A DNA stretch of 22,570 nucleotides from NCBI GenBank assembly GCA_030689845.1, contig JAUYHV010000224.1, forward strand, positions 1-22,570, written 5' to 3'. The position numbers were made by a program, and so were the translations under genes. The notes below the pieces were generated by a model. That model searched no databases. It had not been told where the DNA came from and was given only the letters and a program-made list of their open reading frames with translations. The DNA is from Dehalococcoidia bacterium (lineage in GTDB: Bacteria > Chloroflexota > Dehalococcoidia > JACQUA01). Positions 16,353-22,570 of this stretch are shown here, in pieces (the stretch's first letter is position 1; the number at the start of each line of letters is the position of its first letter).

Positions 16353-16942
16353 AGACAGTCCTCACTCAATTGACGGCGCTCTATTCTTTTCCCTTTCATG
16401 CAGAAAGGTATTCCTGCCGCCATGAAATATATTTCATCGGCCCTCCGGGCAACGGACTGGTTTACCTCTCCAAGAAGGTCGCGGTAGAGCCGTCCCAGGG
16501 GATACGGGGGCACCAGCCCCAGCCCCACTTCATTGGAAACAATAATAAACGTCGCATCCACCTTTTCCATGCATTTCAGTAATCCACGGAGTTCCCGTTT
16601 TACCCTGAGCACGGTTTTCCGGTTTTCCGCTTCATCACCGCTGTCCGTTGTGACTGACATCAAGTTAGAGACCATGAGGGTAAGGCAATCGATTATTATT
16701 ATTCCGGCTTCCCCGGCTTTTTTTTCTATCTGTTTTCCAATATTCCCGGCTGCTTCCAGGGTCCTCCAGCTTTTGGGACGGTTTTTCCTGTGGGCCGCAA
16801 TTCTTTTTGCCATTTCCTCGTCTCCAGCTTCAGCGGTGGCTATAAATAAGACCTGCCCGGCAAGCTGTTTTGCCAGTTTCTCAGCGTAAGCGCTTTTGCC
16901 GCTCCGGCTGCCCCCCAGTATAAAGATGCACCTTGAATTCAA
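16349..16942 (-). CDS. cobU: Adenosylcobinamide kinase / adenosylcobinamide-phosphate guanylyltransferase
   Basis: A 197-aa bifunctional enzyme that phosphorylates adenosylcobinamide and then attaches GMP, preparing the nucleotide loop of B12. The P-loop GGSRSGKS (10-17) is at the N terminus. The conserved His of the R-I-x-x-H-x-x-x-R-P motif (His51) is the probable GMP carrier, and SNEVGLGLVPPYPLGRLYRDLLG is the C-terminal family signature (seen here around 135-157). The start is TTG 16942 with an AAGGGG-type site about 8 nt upstream; no ATG lies nearby. It is first in the cobU-cobQ-cbiA run, overlapping cobQ by 4 nt. Intact and full length. Confidence 0.94.
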   Translation of the reverse strand: MNSRCIFILGGSRSGKSAYAEKLAKQLAGQVLFIATAEAGDEEMAKRIAAHRKNRPKSWRTLEAAGNIGKQIEKKAGEAGIIIIDCLTLMVSNLMSVTTDSGDEAENRKTVLRVKRELRGLLKCMEKVDATFIIVSNEVGLGLVPPYPLGRLYRDLLGEVNQSVARRADEIYFMAAGIPFCMKGKRIERRQLSEDCL

Positions 16943-17020
16943 AGGGTTTGCCCCTTTTTATCTAATGTTTCCGGCATAAAGAGTATTTTCCTTAAATATA
17001 AAGTCATGTCAGGCGGCAGG

Positions 17021-17082
17021 AGAAATCCATTTCTGCTCAATTGAGCCTGTCAAATTATACTTATTCGATGTTATTTTTACCA
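17021..17082 (-). promoter_or_regulatory. Candidate cobU promoter with two abutting palindromes
   Basis: The minus strand has TATAAT (17059-17054) with a poor -35 TGGTAA (17082-17077) 17 nt away. Just downstream lie two touching inverted repeats: GCTCAATTGAGC (17035-17046, perfect) and AGAAAT-CC-ATTTCT (17021-17034, perfect arms). They would cover about +1 to +26 of the transcript, as an operator pair or tandem hairpins. Confidence 0.4.
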
Positions 17083-17089
17083 TTTTATA

Positions 17090-17210
17090 GGCTCTTTTTT
17101 CATTTCAAGTGGGTAAACTCATCCTTGCTCTGTCCAATATACATTATAAGACCTACCCGTCCAAGGGCGCATGGGGGTATACCCGGGTAGCCGCACAGTT
17201 TCCAATCCGA

Positions 17211-17214
<4 letters not shown>
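17090..17214. repeat. Left module of the GIY-YIG element, copy 1
   Basis: About 120 bp that recurs at 22214-22336 with roughly eight substitutions and a one-base difference in a T-run. It contains TACCCGGGTA, a perfect palindrome. In both places it lies immediately left of the hairpin repeats and a minus-strand GIY-YIG gene or remnant. Confidence 0.85.
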
Positions 17215-17290
<76 letters not shown>

Positions 17291-17306
17291 TAGCTCCCCG
17301 TTAGAA

Positions 17307-17612
17307 CTATAAATCATCATATAAATCCCTCCACCCGGGATTATCCTTTTCGATCAGGTCCATTTTCCAGCGTCTGTTCCATTTTTTTAGCTGCTTTTCC
17401 CTCGATATGGCGTCGTTAACATCGTTAATTATCTCATAATGAACCAGGTTATAAACCCTATATTTTTTCGTGAACCCGTCAGTTAATTTGTTTTTATGTT
17501 CGTAAATACGTTTAATTAAATAAGAGGTGATGCCTATATACAGCGTACCGTTTTTCTTGCTTGCCAATATATAGACAACATATTCTTTTTTGCTAATAGC
17601 AGCAGCAATCAT
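17307..17612 (-). CDS. Small GIY-YIG nuclease domain protein
   Basis: A 101-aa single-domain endonuclease of the short GIY-YIG (YhbQ/UvrC-C-like) class. The two motif strands are YVVYIL (11-16) and LYIGIT (24-29), the conserved Arg is Arg35, His39 is in YEHK, and the metal-binding Glu72 is in REKQLKKW. All catalytic positions look intact. Start ATG 17612. The reading frame is AT-rich and unlike the neighbouring metabolic genes. It lies between perfect 30-bp inverted repeats (17261-17290, 17636-17665) and next to a left module seen again at 22214. A decayed relative lies at 22428-22556. Nucleases of this class are usually listed as DNA repair-like, but the repeat context suggests a role in moving or maintaining these repeats. 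Confidence 0.9.
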   Translation of the reverse strand: MIAAAISKKEYVVYILASKKNGTLYIGITSYLIKRIYEHKNKLTDGFTKKYRVYNLVHYEIINDVNDAISREKQLKKWNRRWKMDLIEKDNPGWRDLYDDL

Positions 17613-17635
17613 ATTTTGATTTTAATGGGAAAAGT

Positions 17636-17666
<31 letters not shown>

Positions 17667-17704
17667 CTTTCGTATTGCTCTCCCCGCCCGGTTTATGGTA
17701 TTCT

Positions 17705-17968
17705 TCAGGCGGCGGGTGGGAATTCCCCGAGCTCTTTTACGATTTTGATTTCCCAGGAACCGGGATGGGGAAGCCCTACAAGCCCCCGCAGCCTCAGAAT
17801 ATCCCCGTCGGGAAGCTGGCCGGGGACATTGGAAACGACGGCCTTAACCCAACGGGAGTTATATTTCATTTTGCCGTAAGCCAGGTCTTTAATCAGGATG
17901 TCCACCTCCTTATTCAAAGGAAGTTCCTCAATTCGGTCAACAAAAGCGAGGTATTCTTTTTTAGCCAT
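17705..17968 (-). CDS. Small protein, possible phenylphosphate carboxylase gamma-like subunit
   Basis: An 87-aa soluble protein, read as a beta-rich fold with basic and acidic stretches (NKEVDILIKDLAYGKMKY, then a W-V-K-A-V-V-S strand, and a C-terminal PGSWEIKIVKEL). AAGGAG lies about 9 nt before ATG 17968. It follows the UbiD gene by 86 nt on the same strand and is the last gene of the operon. Length, position beside a UbiD subunit and the overall pattern recall the small gamma subunit of phenylphosphate carboxylase (Phenyl_P_gamma family), a multi-subunit UbiD enzyme. I recall that family only approximately, so this is a hypothesis. An unrelated small accessory protein is equally possible. 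Confidence 0.55.
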   Translation of the reverse strand: MAKKEYLAFVDRIEELPLNKEVDILIKDLAYGKMKYNSRWVKAVVSNVPGQLPDGDILRLRGLVGLPHPGSWEIKIVKELGEFPPAA

Positions 17969-18054
17969 TTTACAGGTCTCCTTATCGAATAAAAGCTGAA
18001 AAAATATTAACGGCTATTTTTTGGATTAGCCAAAAAACAGGAGTCCGCCTAACT

Positions 18055-19479
18055 TTAAAAACCGTACTCTTTCCAGTTTTCCAGCACTTTCTTTTGCAAG
18101 TCCTCGGGATAGGCGTTTTTCACGGACATCCGCACGGGTATATCGCTTTCCTTTGTCCAGGCGGCCGGCCAGGTGCAATCGAAAACGCCCGTGGCCACTT
18201 TTTCGTTTCTCCTCTCTTCGGGACTGAGGTAAGGTACCAGGGTCCATCCCTGGTGGTCCGTTTCCGCTTTAAAGCCTGTTACGGGATGCATCCTTGTTCC
18301 AATGGCGTGGGCTACCTCGGCCAGGTTAAATACGTCTATATCGTCGTTGACAATTATTAACTTGGGTACCGATACGCGGCGGCCGTGGAGCACGGCGGTA
18401 ACCTTCTGCGCCATGGCAGGGTCGCTTTCCTTTACACTCACCACCGCTACCAGGGAGCCCATCTCCGGGGGGATAAATACGTTGACGACCGGCACGCCGT
18501 GCCTTTTCAGTCGTTCTTTCATACCGAGGGCGCCGCCGACGGAGGGGCCTATCTTGCCGTCGCTGATGCCTACACCCTCCGGGCTCATGCAGATGATGGG
18601 ATTGACCCTGTGGGTAATGGCCTTGACCCTGAACACCGGCTGGGGCGAAGCCCCCTGTGTGCGGTAACCAGGAAATTCGCCAAAGGGGCCTTCCGGGAGC
18701 TGGAAGTTGGGCAGAACCTCTCCTTCCAGGATTATTTCCGCGTTAGCAGGCACCATAAGGTCATTAGTCTCCGCCTTAATAAGCTGCACCGGCTCCCGCC
18801 GCAAAGCTCCGGCGAAATCAACCTCGTCTTCTCCGATCCTGAACGGAGAAGACGCAGTCAGGGCACAGATGGGGTCCGGGCCGATGGCTACCGCAACGGG
18901 CATGGGAAGCCCCTTCTTTTCATATTGTTCAAACGCCATGCCGAAATGGCTGAAGGGACGCAGGTAACCGGCAATGGTATTCCGGTTGTACACCATCAGA
19001 CGGTACATACCCCAGTTATTCCAGCCTGTTTCCGGGTGCCTGGTGATGACACAGTGCCAGGTGCCGATATACCTGCCACCGTCACCGCCGTGGACCGTGG
19101 GAACGGGAAAATCATAGAGATTGACATCGTCCCCGAACACTTTTTTCTCTTTGCAGGGACCATCTTTAACCTGGACTGGCTTGATTGGCTTGGCCGTCCT
19201 TTTTTCGTATTCGTCGAAAATCTTCCCTATGGGGGTGTCCGGCGGCAAACCCATGGCTATGGCCATGCGCCGGTAGGTTGCCATCGGCGCTCCAAGGATA
19301 CGGCCTCCTTCGGGATACAGCTTCAGGTGCTCAAAAAGGCAGGCAGGCCCCCCGATTTCACACGACCGCCCCGTTACCGTGGCGGCTTCCAGGTCCCAAT
19401 CCACCTCTTTTTGAATCCGGACACCGTCCCCGGTTTTAACCAGGGCTTCCATATATTCGCGGTTGTCTTTATAGGCCAT
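18055..19479 (-). CDS. UbiD family (de)carboxylase, second copy
   Basis: A 474-aa prenylated-FMN-dependent (de)carboxylase. Key residues are in place: Asn155 and Arg160 in NNWGMYR, His178, and Glu263/Glu268 in PEGPFGE. It is shorter than the UbiD at 2926-4509 and nearer in length to the alpha/beta subunits of phenylphosphate carboxylase. ATG 19479 has GGAGGGAGAG about 5 nt upstream. It lies 90 nt after the molybdopterin oxidoreductase gene and 86 nt before the 87-aa gene on the same strand, suggesting an operon in which the oxidoreductase and the (de)carboxylase act on the same aromatic or unsaturated compound. The product of a ubiX gene is required but not encoded here. Substrate unknown. 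Confidence 0.93.
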   Translation of the reverse strand: MAYKDNREYMEALVKTGDGVRIQKEVDWDLEAATVTGRSCEIGGPACLFEHLKLYPEGGRILGAPMATYRRMAIAMGLPPDTPIGKIFDEYEKRTAKPIKPVQVKDGPCKEKKVFGDDVNLYDFPVPTVHGGDGGRYIGTWHCVITRHPETGWNNWGMYRLMVYNRNTIAGYLRPFSHFGMAFEQYEKKGLPMPVAVAIGPDPICALTASSPFRIGEDEVDFAGALRREPVQLIKAETNDLMVPANAEIILEGEVLPNFQLPEGPFGEFPGYRTQGASPQPVFRVKAITHRVNPIICMSPEGVGISDGKIGPSVGGALGMKERLKRHGVPVVNVFIPPEMGSLVAVVSVKESDPAMAQKVTAVLHGRRVSVPKLIIVNDDIDVFNLAEVAHAIGTRMHPVTGFKAETDHQGWTLVPYLSPEERRNEKVATGVFDCTWPAAWTKESDIPVRMSVKNAYPEDLQKKVLENWKEYGF

Positions 19480-19569
19480 GACTCTCCCTCCGATTATTTT
19501 CGTTCATGAATTGAAATCAACGTTTTATTCAGTTACGTATTTCAGCCAGGGTCTGCCTGCCGGGCCCTT

Positions 19570-21777
19570 TTAATACGATTTTACTTTATAAATCTTGCAC
19601 AGGGCTGTTCTCATGGGGAATGCCCCGGTCAGGGGATTGCAGACGTCGGGATCGTCATCAAGGCAAACGTTAATGTTGCTCTCCCACAAACCGTGCAGCC
19701 AGGGGTCCTCCCCCGGAAGTTCCGGGAACCACCAGCCATGCTCGGCGTGGACCACATCCGGCTTGAGCCCGTCGAATAGGGCCGCTTTTTGTCGTACCCT
19801 GCCCCTGAGGGTTTCTATCCAGACCCAGTCGCCATCCTTTATCCCGAGCTTCGCGGCAGTAACGGGGTTTATTTGTACCAGGGGATGAGGATAAAGTTTT
19901 CGCACCGAGTCTATCTGGCGGAAATCGGAATGCAGGTAATAGCGGATACGGCCTCCGGTAATCAGTACGTAGGGGAACTCCTTCGCAAGTTCGGGTTGGC
20001 TGACGGGGGTTTCTGCTGATTCCTCGTAATGGGGCAGGGGGTCATATCCTGTCTTCTCCATGACGGTTGACACAAGTTCAGCCTTTCCGGTTGTCGTGGC
20101 GAACCCTACTTTTTCGTATTTTTTATAATGCCCGCCCTTCCAGCTGCACCTGACTTTGTTTACATAATCTTTGTGGGTGTACCCTATGGGCTTCAACCTC
20201 TCATCGAAATGTTCCTCCAGGTTCTTCCAGGGATAGTAGTCTCCGTAACCCATTCTTATGGCCAGTTCACGCCAGATTTCATATTCGACCTTGTGCTCGT
20301 AAAGCCCGGGGACCGAGGGAGGTACCGAAGTTTCCCCCGCCTTTATCCAGCAGTCATAGCCCTGGAAGTCCCAGAGCATGGGACGTTCCATCCAGGAGGC
20401 CGGGGGTAGAATGTAATCGGCCAGTTCCGCGCTGGGCGTCCGCCAGTAGTCGACTACGACATACAGGTCGAGGGACTTCAAGGCTTTATAAATGAGTTTG
20501 GTATTAGGCAAAGTGAGGAGGGGGTTGCTTGCAACAGTAATCGTTGCCCGGACAGGATAGGGCTCGCCGGTCAAAATGGCCCTCCACATCATGGGCCCGT
20601 GGGATATTATTCCCTGCCAGGGCAGTCGCGGCCAAACCTTGGCCATATTTGCCGATATTAAACTTTGCCCGGGATAAGCCAGGAACCTGAACCTGTCCGC
20701 ACCGAGCTGCTTTGCCATCACTTCCGGCTTAAACCCTACTTTTGGTTCCATTTCCCTGAGGGTGAGGATGTTGGGGTCCGGCCCGGTCAGTTCCTCGCCT
20801 CCCTCCACATCCAGGTTTCCCACAATGGCTGCCAGTATCCACCGGGCATGAAGTACCTCGGCATTGCTGGTCAACTCCTCGATACCCATTCCCTCGAGCA
20901 TCGCTCCGGGGCGGTTGGCGGCATAAACCCGGGCGGCTTCCCTTATCTGGTCCGCCGGGACGTCGGATATTTTCTCAACCACTTCCGGTGGATATTCCTT
21001 GGCGCGTTCTTTTAACTGTTCAAAACCATAGCACCACTTCTCCACGAACTCGGCGTCGTACAGCTTTTCTTCAATTATGACGTTTACCATGCCCATTAAC
21101 ACCGCGGCATCTGTGCCCGGGCGCAGTTGAATCCACACATGGGCCATGGAAGCCGACATCGTCCGCCGGGGGTCCATAACGATGAGCTTGGCTCCATTTT
21201 TCAGCGCCTGGCGCATGGCCAGGGCCGGTCCCGGCCGGCTCACCAGTGGTTCCGCCCCCAGCCACACAATGCATTTTGTGCTGGGCCGTATGGAAAAGTT
21301 GGGGAACATGCCCACGATGGCATTGGCAACCATGCTCCGCGGCCAGAAACAAACGTTGGTGGCGCTGGCAAAATTCAGGGGGTTATTCAGCAGGGCAAAG
21401 AAACGGGTCATCAGCGGGTTTTCCTGTTTGTAGGCCGTCCCCATGGTGAACGACAGCGCCTCGGGGCCGTATTGCGCTATTACCTTTTTCAACCCGTCTG
21501 CTACCTCATCCAGCGCCTGTTCCCAGGAAATCTGCTGCCATTTACCGCTCCCTCTTTCACCGGCCCTCTTTAACGGGTAATTGACCCTGTCCGGGTGGTA
21601 GAACCATTCCCGCACTGCCCGCAGCCTGGAGCAACCGCTGGTCCTGGGCCATACCTTTTCAGGAAAATCCGGGTCCTCGGTAGCCTTAATAAGCCTGCCG
21701 TCTTTAACATGGACCAGCACACCGCATTCCCCTTTGCACCAGTTGCAGATAGCTTTTTTTATTTCAACTTCGCTCAT
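19570..21777 (-). CDS. Molybdopterin-dependent oxidoreductase (DMSO reductase superfamily)
   Basis: A 735-aa protein binding a [4Fe-4S] cluster (Cys11, Cys14, Cys18, Cys49) and two pyranopterin guanine dinucleotides. The probable Mo/W ligand is Cys143 in NVCFWPR. The C-terminal dinucleotide-binding domain starts near residue 600 (YVLITGGRIRYY) and includes HGWWFPE. No Tat signal is seen (N terminus MSEVEIKKAICNW), so it is cytoplasmic. The overall look is the acetylene-hydratase/arylacetate-type branch. However, residue 15, after the second cluster Cys, is Lys, whereas acetylene hydratase has a catalytic Asp there, so that reaction is unlikely and a redox role is favoured. ATG 21777 has AAAGGGG upstream. 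First gene of the operon with UbiD and the 87-aa protein. No electron-transfer subunit is adjacent. Confidence 0.92.
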   Translation of the reverse strand: MSEVEIKKAICNWCKGECGVLVHVKDGRLIKATEDPDFPEKVWPRTSGCSRLRAVREWFYHPDRVNYPLKRAGERGSGKWQQISWEQALDEVADGLKKVIAQYGPEALSFTMGTAYKQENPLMTRFFALLNNPLNFASATNVCFWPRSMVANAIVGMFPNFSIRPSTKCIVWLGAEPLVSRPGPALAMRQALKNGAKLIVMDPRRTMSASMAHVWIQLRPGTDAAVLMGMVNVIIEEKLYDAEFVEKWCYGFEQLKERAKEYPPEVVEKISDVPADQIREAARVYAANRPGAMLEGMGIEELTSNAEVLHARWILAAIVGNLDVEGGEELTGPDPNILTLREMEPKVGFKPEVMAKQLGADRFRFLAYPGQSLISANMAKVWPRLPWQGIISHGPMMWRAILTGEPYPVRATITVASNPLLTLPNTKLIYKALKSLDLYVVVDYWRTPSAELADYILPPASWMERPMLWDFQGYDCWIKAGETSVPPSVPGLYEHKVEYEIWRELAIRMGYGDYYPWKNLEEHFDERLKPIGYTHKDYVNKVRCSWKGGHYKKYEKVGFATTTGKAELVSTVMEKTGYDPLPHYEESAETPVSQPELAKEFPYVLITGGRIRYYLHSDFRQIDSVRKLYPHPLVQINPVTAAKLGIKDGDWVWIETLRGRVRQKAALFDGLKPDVVHAEHGWWFPELPGEDPWLHGLWESNINVCLDDDPDVCNPLTGAFPMRTALCKIYKVKSY

Positions 21778-21835
21778 GTGGTCCCCTTTCTAAAGAAAAT
21801 GGCTTTGAAAATGATTGCCAAGCCTGTTGTTTGAG

Positions 21836-21963
21836 CTTCCCGCGAAGCACCATAAAATCCCCCTTAATCCCCCTTTATTAAAGGGGGAAATAGAGCCTCT
21901 CCCTTTACGAAAGGGAGACTGAGAGGGATTTGAAAGCGCTTTTATAAGTTTCGCGGGAGCCTC
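21836..21963. repeat. Palindromic C5/G5 repeat, copy 3 (longest)
   Basis: Outer arms TCCCGCGAA (from 21839) and TTCGCGGGA (ending near 21958) enclose two nested palindromes: CCCCCTTTATTAAAGGGGG, and a variant CTCCCTTTACGAAAGGGAG. The whole could fold as a long cruciform. It is related to 4721-4790 and 11261-11356. Confidence 0.82.
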
Positions 21964-22213
21964 ATTTAATCTCAATACAGCGTGCTTCTTTGATTGTGGC
22001 TATCGTTTAGCATTTAAAAAGACCGGAGACTGTTTAATTGATGATATATAATCCGCCGTAACCCGGTCAAATTAATGGTACGGAAAAGGCGCTGCAGCCC
22101 TGTTCGTAACCGTCGCCTGTTACTGCTGCCTTGAATTTCACATTTCAAGAACTGTGGCAAACGTTGCAAACCAAGAAACTATACTATTTTTTTTGTATCA
22201 GGACAAATTATCT

Positions 22214-22336
22214 GGCTCTTTTTCATTTCAAGTGGGTAAACTCATCCTTACTCTGTCCAATATACATTACAAGACCTACCCGCCCAAGGGCGCATGGGGG
22301 TATACCCGGGTACTCGCATAGTTTCCATTCCGACGA
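22214..22336. repeat. Left module of the GIY-YIG element, copy 2
   Basis: Matches 17090-17214 over about 120 bp with roughly eight differences, in the same orientation. It is joined directly to the hairpin repeat at 22325. Confidence 0.85.
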
Positions 22337-22443
22337 AAGTCGGAATCCAGAATTCTATAAAATATCTTTGTACCTGCCCAATCAAACCAAAGTCCCATTC
22401 CGACGAAAGTCGGAATCCAGAGTTCCATAAAATATCTTTGTAC
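22325..22443. repeat. Tandem hairpin repeats, period 70 bp
   Basis: A 49-bp unit at 22325-22373 recurs at 22395-22443 with about two differences. Each starts with the palindrome ATTCCGACGAAAGTCGGAAT, followed by CCAGA and a stretch that corresponds to the end of the GIY-YIG coding sequence (YKDI). The duplication therefore took in both the hairpin and the gene end. Confidence 0.85.
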
Positions 22444-22556
22444 AAGTCTCTCCATTCTGGATTTTCTCTTTCAATCAATTCTATTTTCCACCGCCTTTTC
22501 CATTCCTTTATCTGTTTCTCTCGTTGAAGAGTTCCTTCATATGGGAGTGCCATTGG
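22428..22556 (-). pseudogene. GIY-YIG nuclease remnant, N-terminal part missing
   Basis: The minus strand encodes LQREKQIKEWKRRWKIELI and onward to NPEWRDLY, which aligns with residues 71-98 of the GIY-YIG protein at 17307-17612 (REKQLKKWNRRWK and NPGWRDLY). The catalytic GIY-YIG strands, Arg and His are absent: within about 25 codons upstream the sequence turns into a hairpin repeat (22557 on). After YKDI the frame runs on into the tandem repeats without the normal stop. It is a broken copy unless an unusual rearranged product is made. Confidence 0.78.
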
Positions 22557-22570
22557 TGTCATTCCCGCGA
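22557..22570. repeat. Hairpin-family repeat cut by the window edge
   Basis: TGTCATTCCCGCGA matches the first 14 bases of the inverted repeat at 17261-17290. It lies at the truncated end of the GIY-YIG remnant, and the rest is beyond the window. Confidence 0.7.

Larger units (their letters stand above)
21778..22570. other. Repeat-rich gene-poor region
   Basis: It contains a complete C5/G5 palindrome (21836-21963), AT-rich sequence without features (about 21964-22213), a copy of the GIY-YIG left module (22214-22336), tandem hairpin repeats (22325-22443) and a GIY-YIG remnant up to the edge. No complete gene is supported. The promoter of the oxidoreductase operon should lie near 21790-21850, but I see no convincing match. 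Confidence 0.65.

Noticed and set aside
16943..17089. Cobalamin riboswitch upstream of cobU
   Set aside because: The conserved core segments of that riboswitch could not be found in the roughly 150 nt available.
18385..19509. 374-aa plus-strand frame inside the second ubiD gene
   Set aside because: Antisense shadow; the opposite strand encodes a complete UbiD with Arg and Glu motifs.
19570..21777. Acetylene hydratase
   Set aside because: General layout and Cys143 fit the wider branch, but the residue after the second cluster cysteine is Lys, whereas acetylene hydratase needs Asp there.
22248..22562. 104-aa minus-strand frame taken as a whole gene
   Set aside because: Only the first third is GIY-YIG sequence; the rest is readthrough of tandem hairpins and the left module, so it was called a pseudogene fragment.

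Overview
The window looks like a chromosomal piece of an anaerobic, probably Gram-positive (Firmicutes / Peptococcaceae-like) bacterium. This is an inference. It rests on strong AGGAGG-type ribosome binding sites with ATG, GTG and TTG starts, on the enzyme content (two UbiD-type decarboxylases, a NuoG-fused formate dehydrogenase, a second molybdopterin/tungsten oxidoreductase, cobyrinate/cobyric acid amidation genes), and on the density of palindromic small repeats. No rRNA, tRNA or CRISPR array was seen.

Layout. Bases 1-312: start of a flavoprotein of the fumarate reductase/succinate dehydrogenase type (minus strand, runs off the window). Bases 705-2580: two divergent, AT-richer genes that both end in a HEPN-like R-x4-H motif, each with its own promoter; probably an acquired pair. 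Bases 2926-4509: a UbiD family (de)carboxylase (minus). Bases 4963-7991: divergent from it, a 912-aa Cys-type formate dehydrogenase alpha subunit and a 76-aa helical protein. Bases 8156-10018: a nitrilase, then a frameshifted REP-associated tyrosine transposase (RAYT) embedded in its own REP-like repeats. Bases 10089-11093: a patatin-like phospholipase (minus). Bases 11634-13241: a 14-TM DHA2 family exporter with no conventional start codon in front of its first membrane helix. Bases 13272-16942: cobU-cobQ-cbiA (minus), late steps of corrin ring synthesis. Bases 17090-17665: a short GIY-YIG nuclease gene bracketed by perfect 30-bp inverted repeats. Bases 17705-21777: a minus-strand operon of a molybdopterin oxidoreductase, a second UbiD and an 87-aa protein that may be a phenylphosphate-carboxylase-gamma-like subunit. 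Bases 21778-22570: repeats and a truncated second GIY-YIG copy.

How the genes may work together. The two UbiD enzymes, the Mo/W oxidoreductases, the flavoprotein and perhaps the nitrilase fit anaerobic conversion of aromatic or other unsaturated acids, with formate dehydrogenase handling CO2/formate and reducing equivalents. The cobalamin genes could supply corrinoid cofactors. The substrate cannot be read from the sequence.

The least ordinary material is the repeat biology. A GIY-YIG gene has inverted-repeat ends and a shared ~120-bp left module, seen at two loci. A hairpin family has compensating stem changes. A RAYT was broken by a 20-bp duplication inside a repeat that also serves as coding sequence, and the same duplication sits in a second copy 370 bp away.
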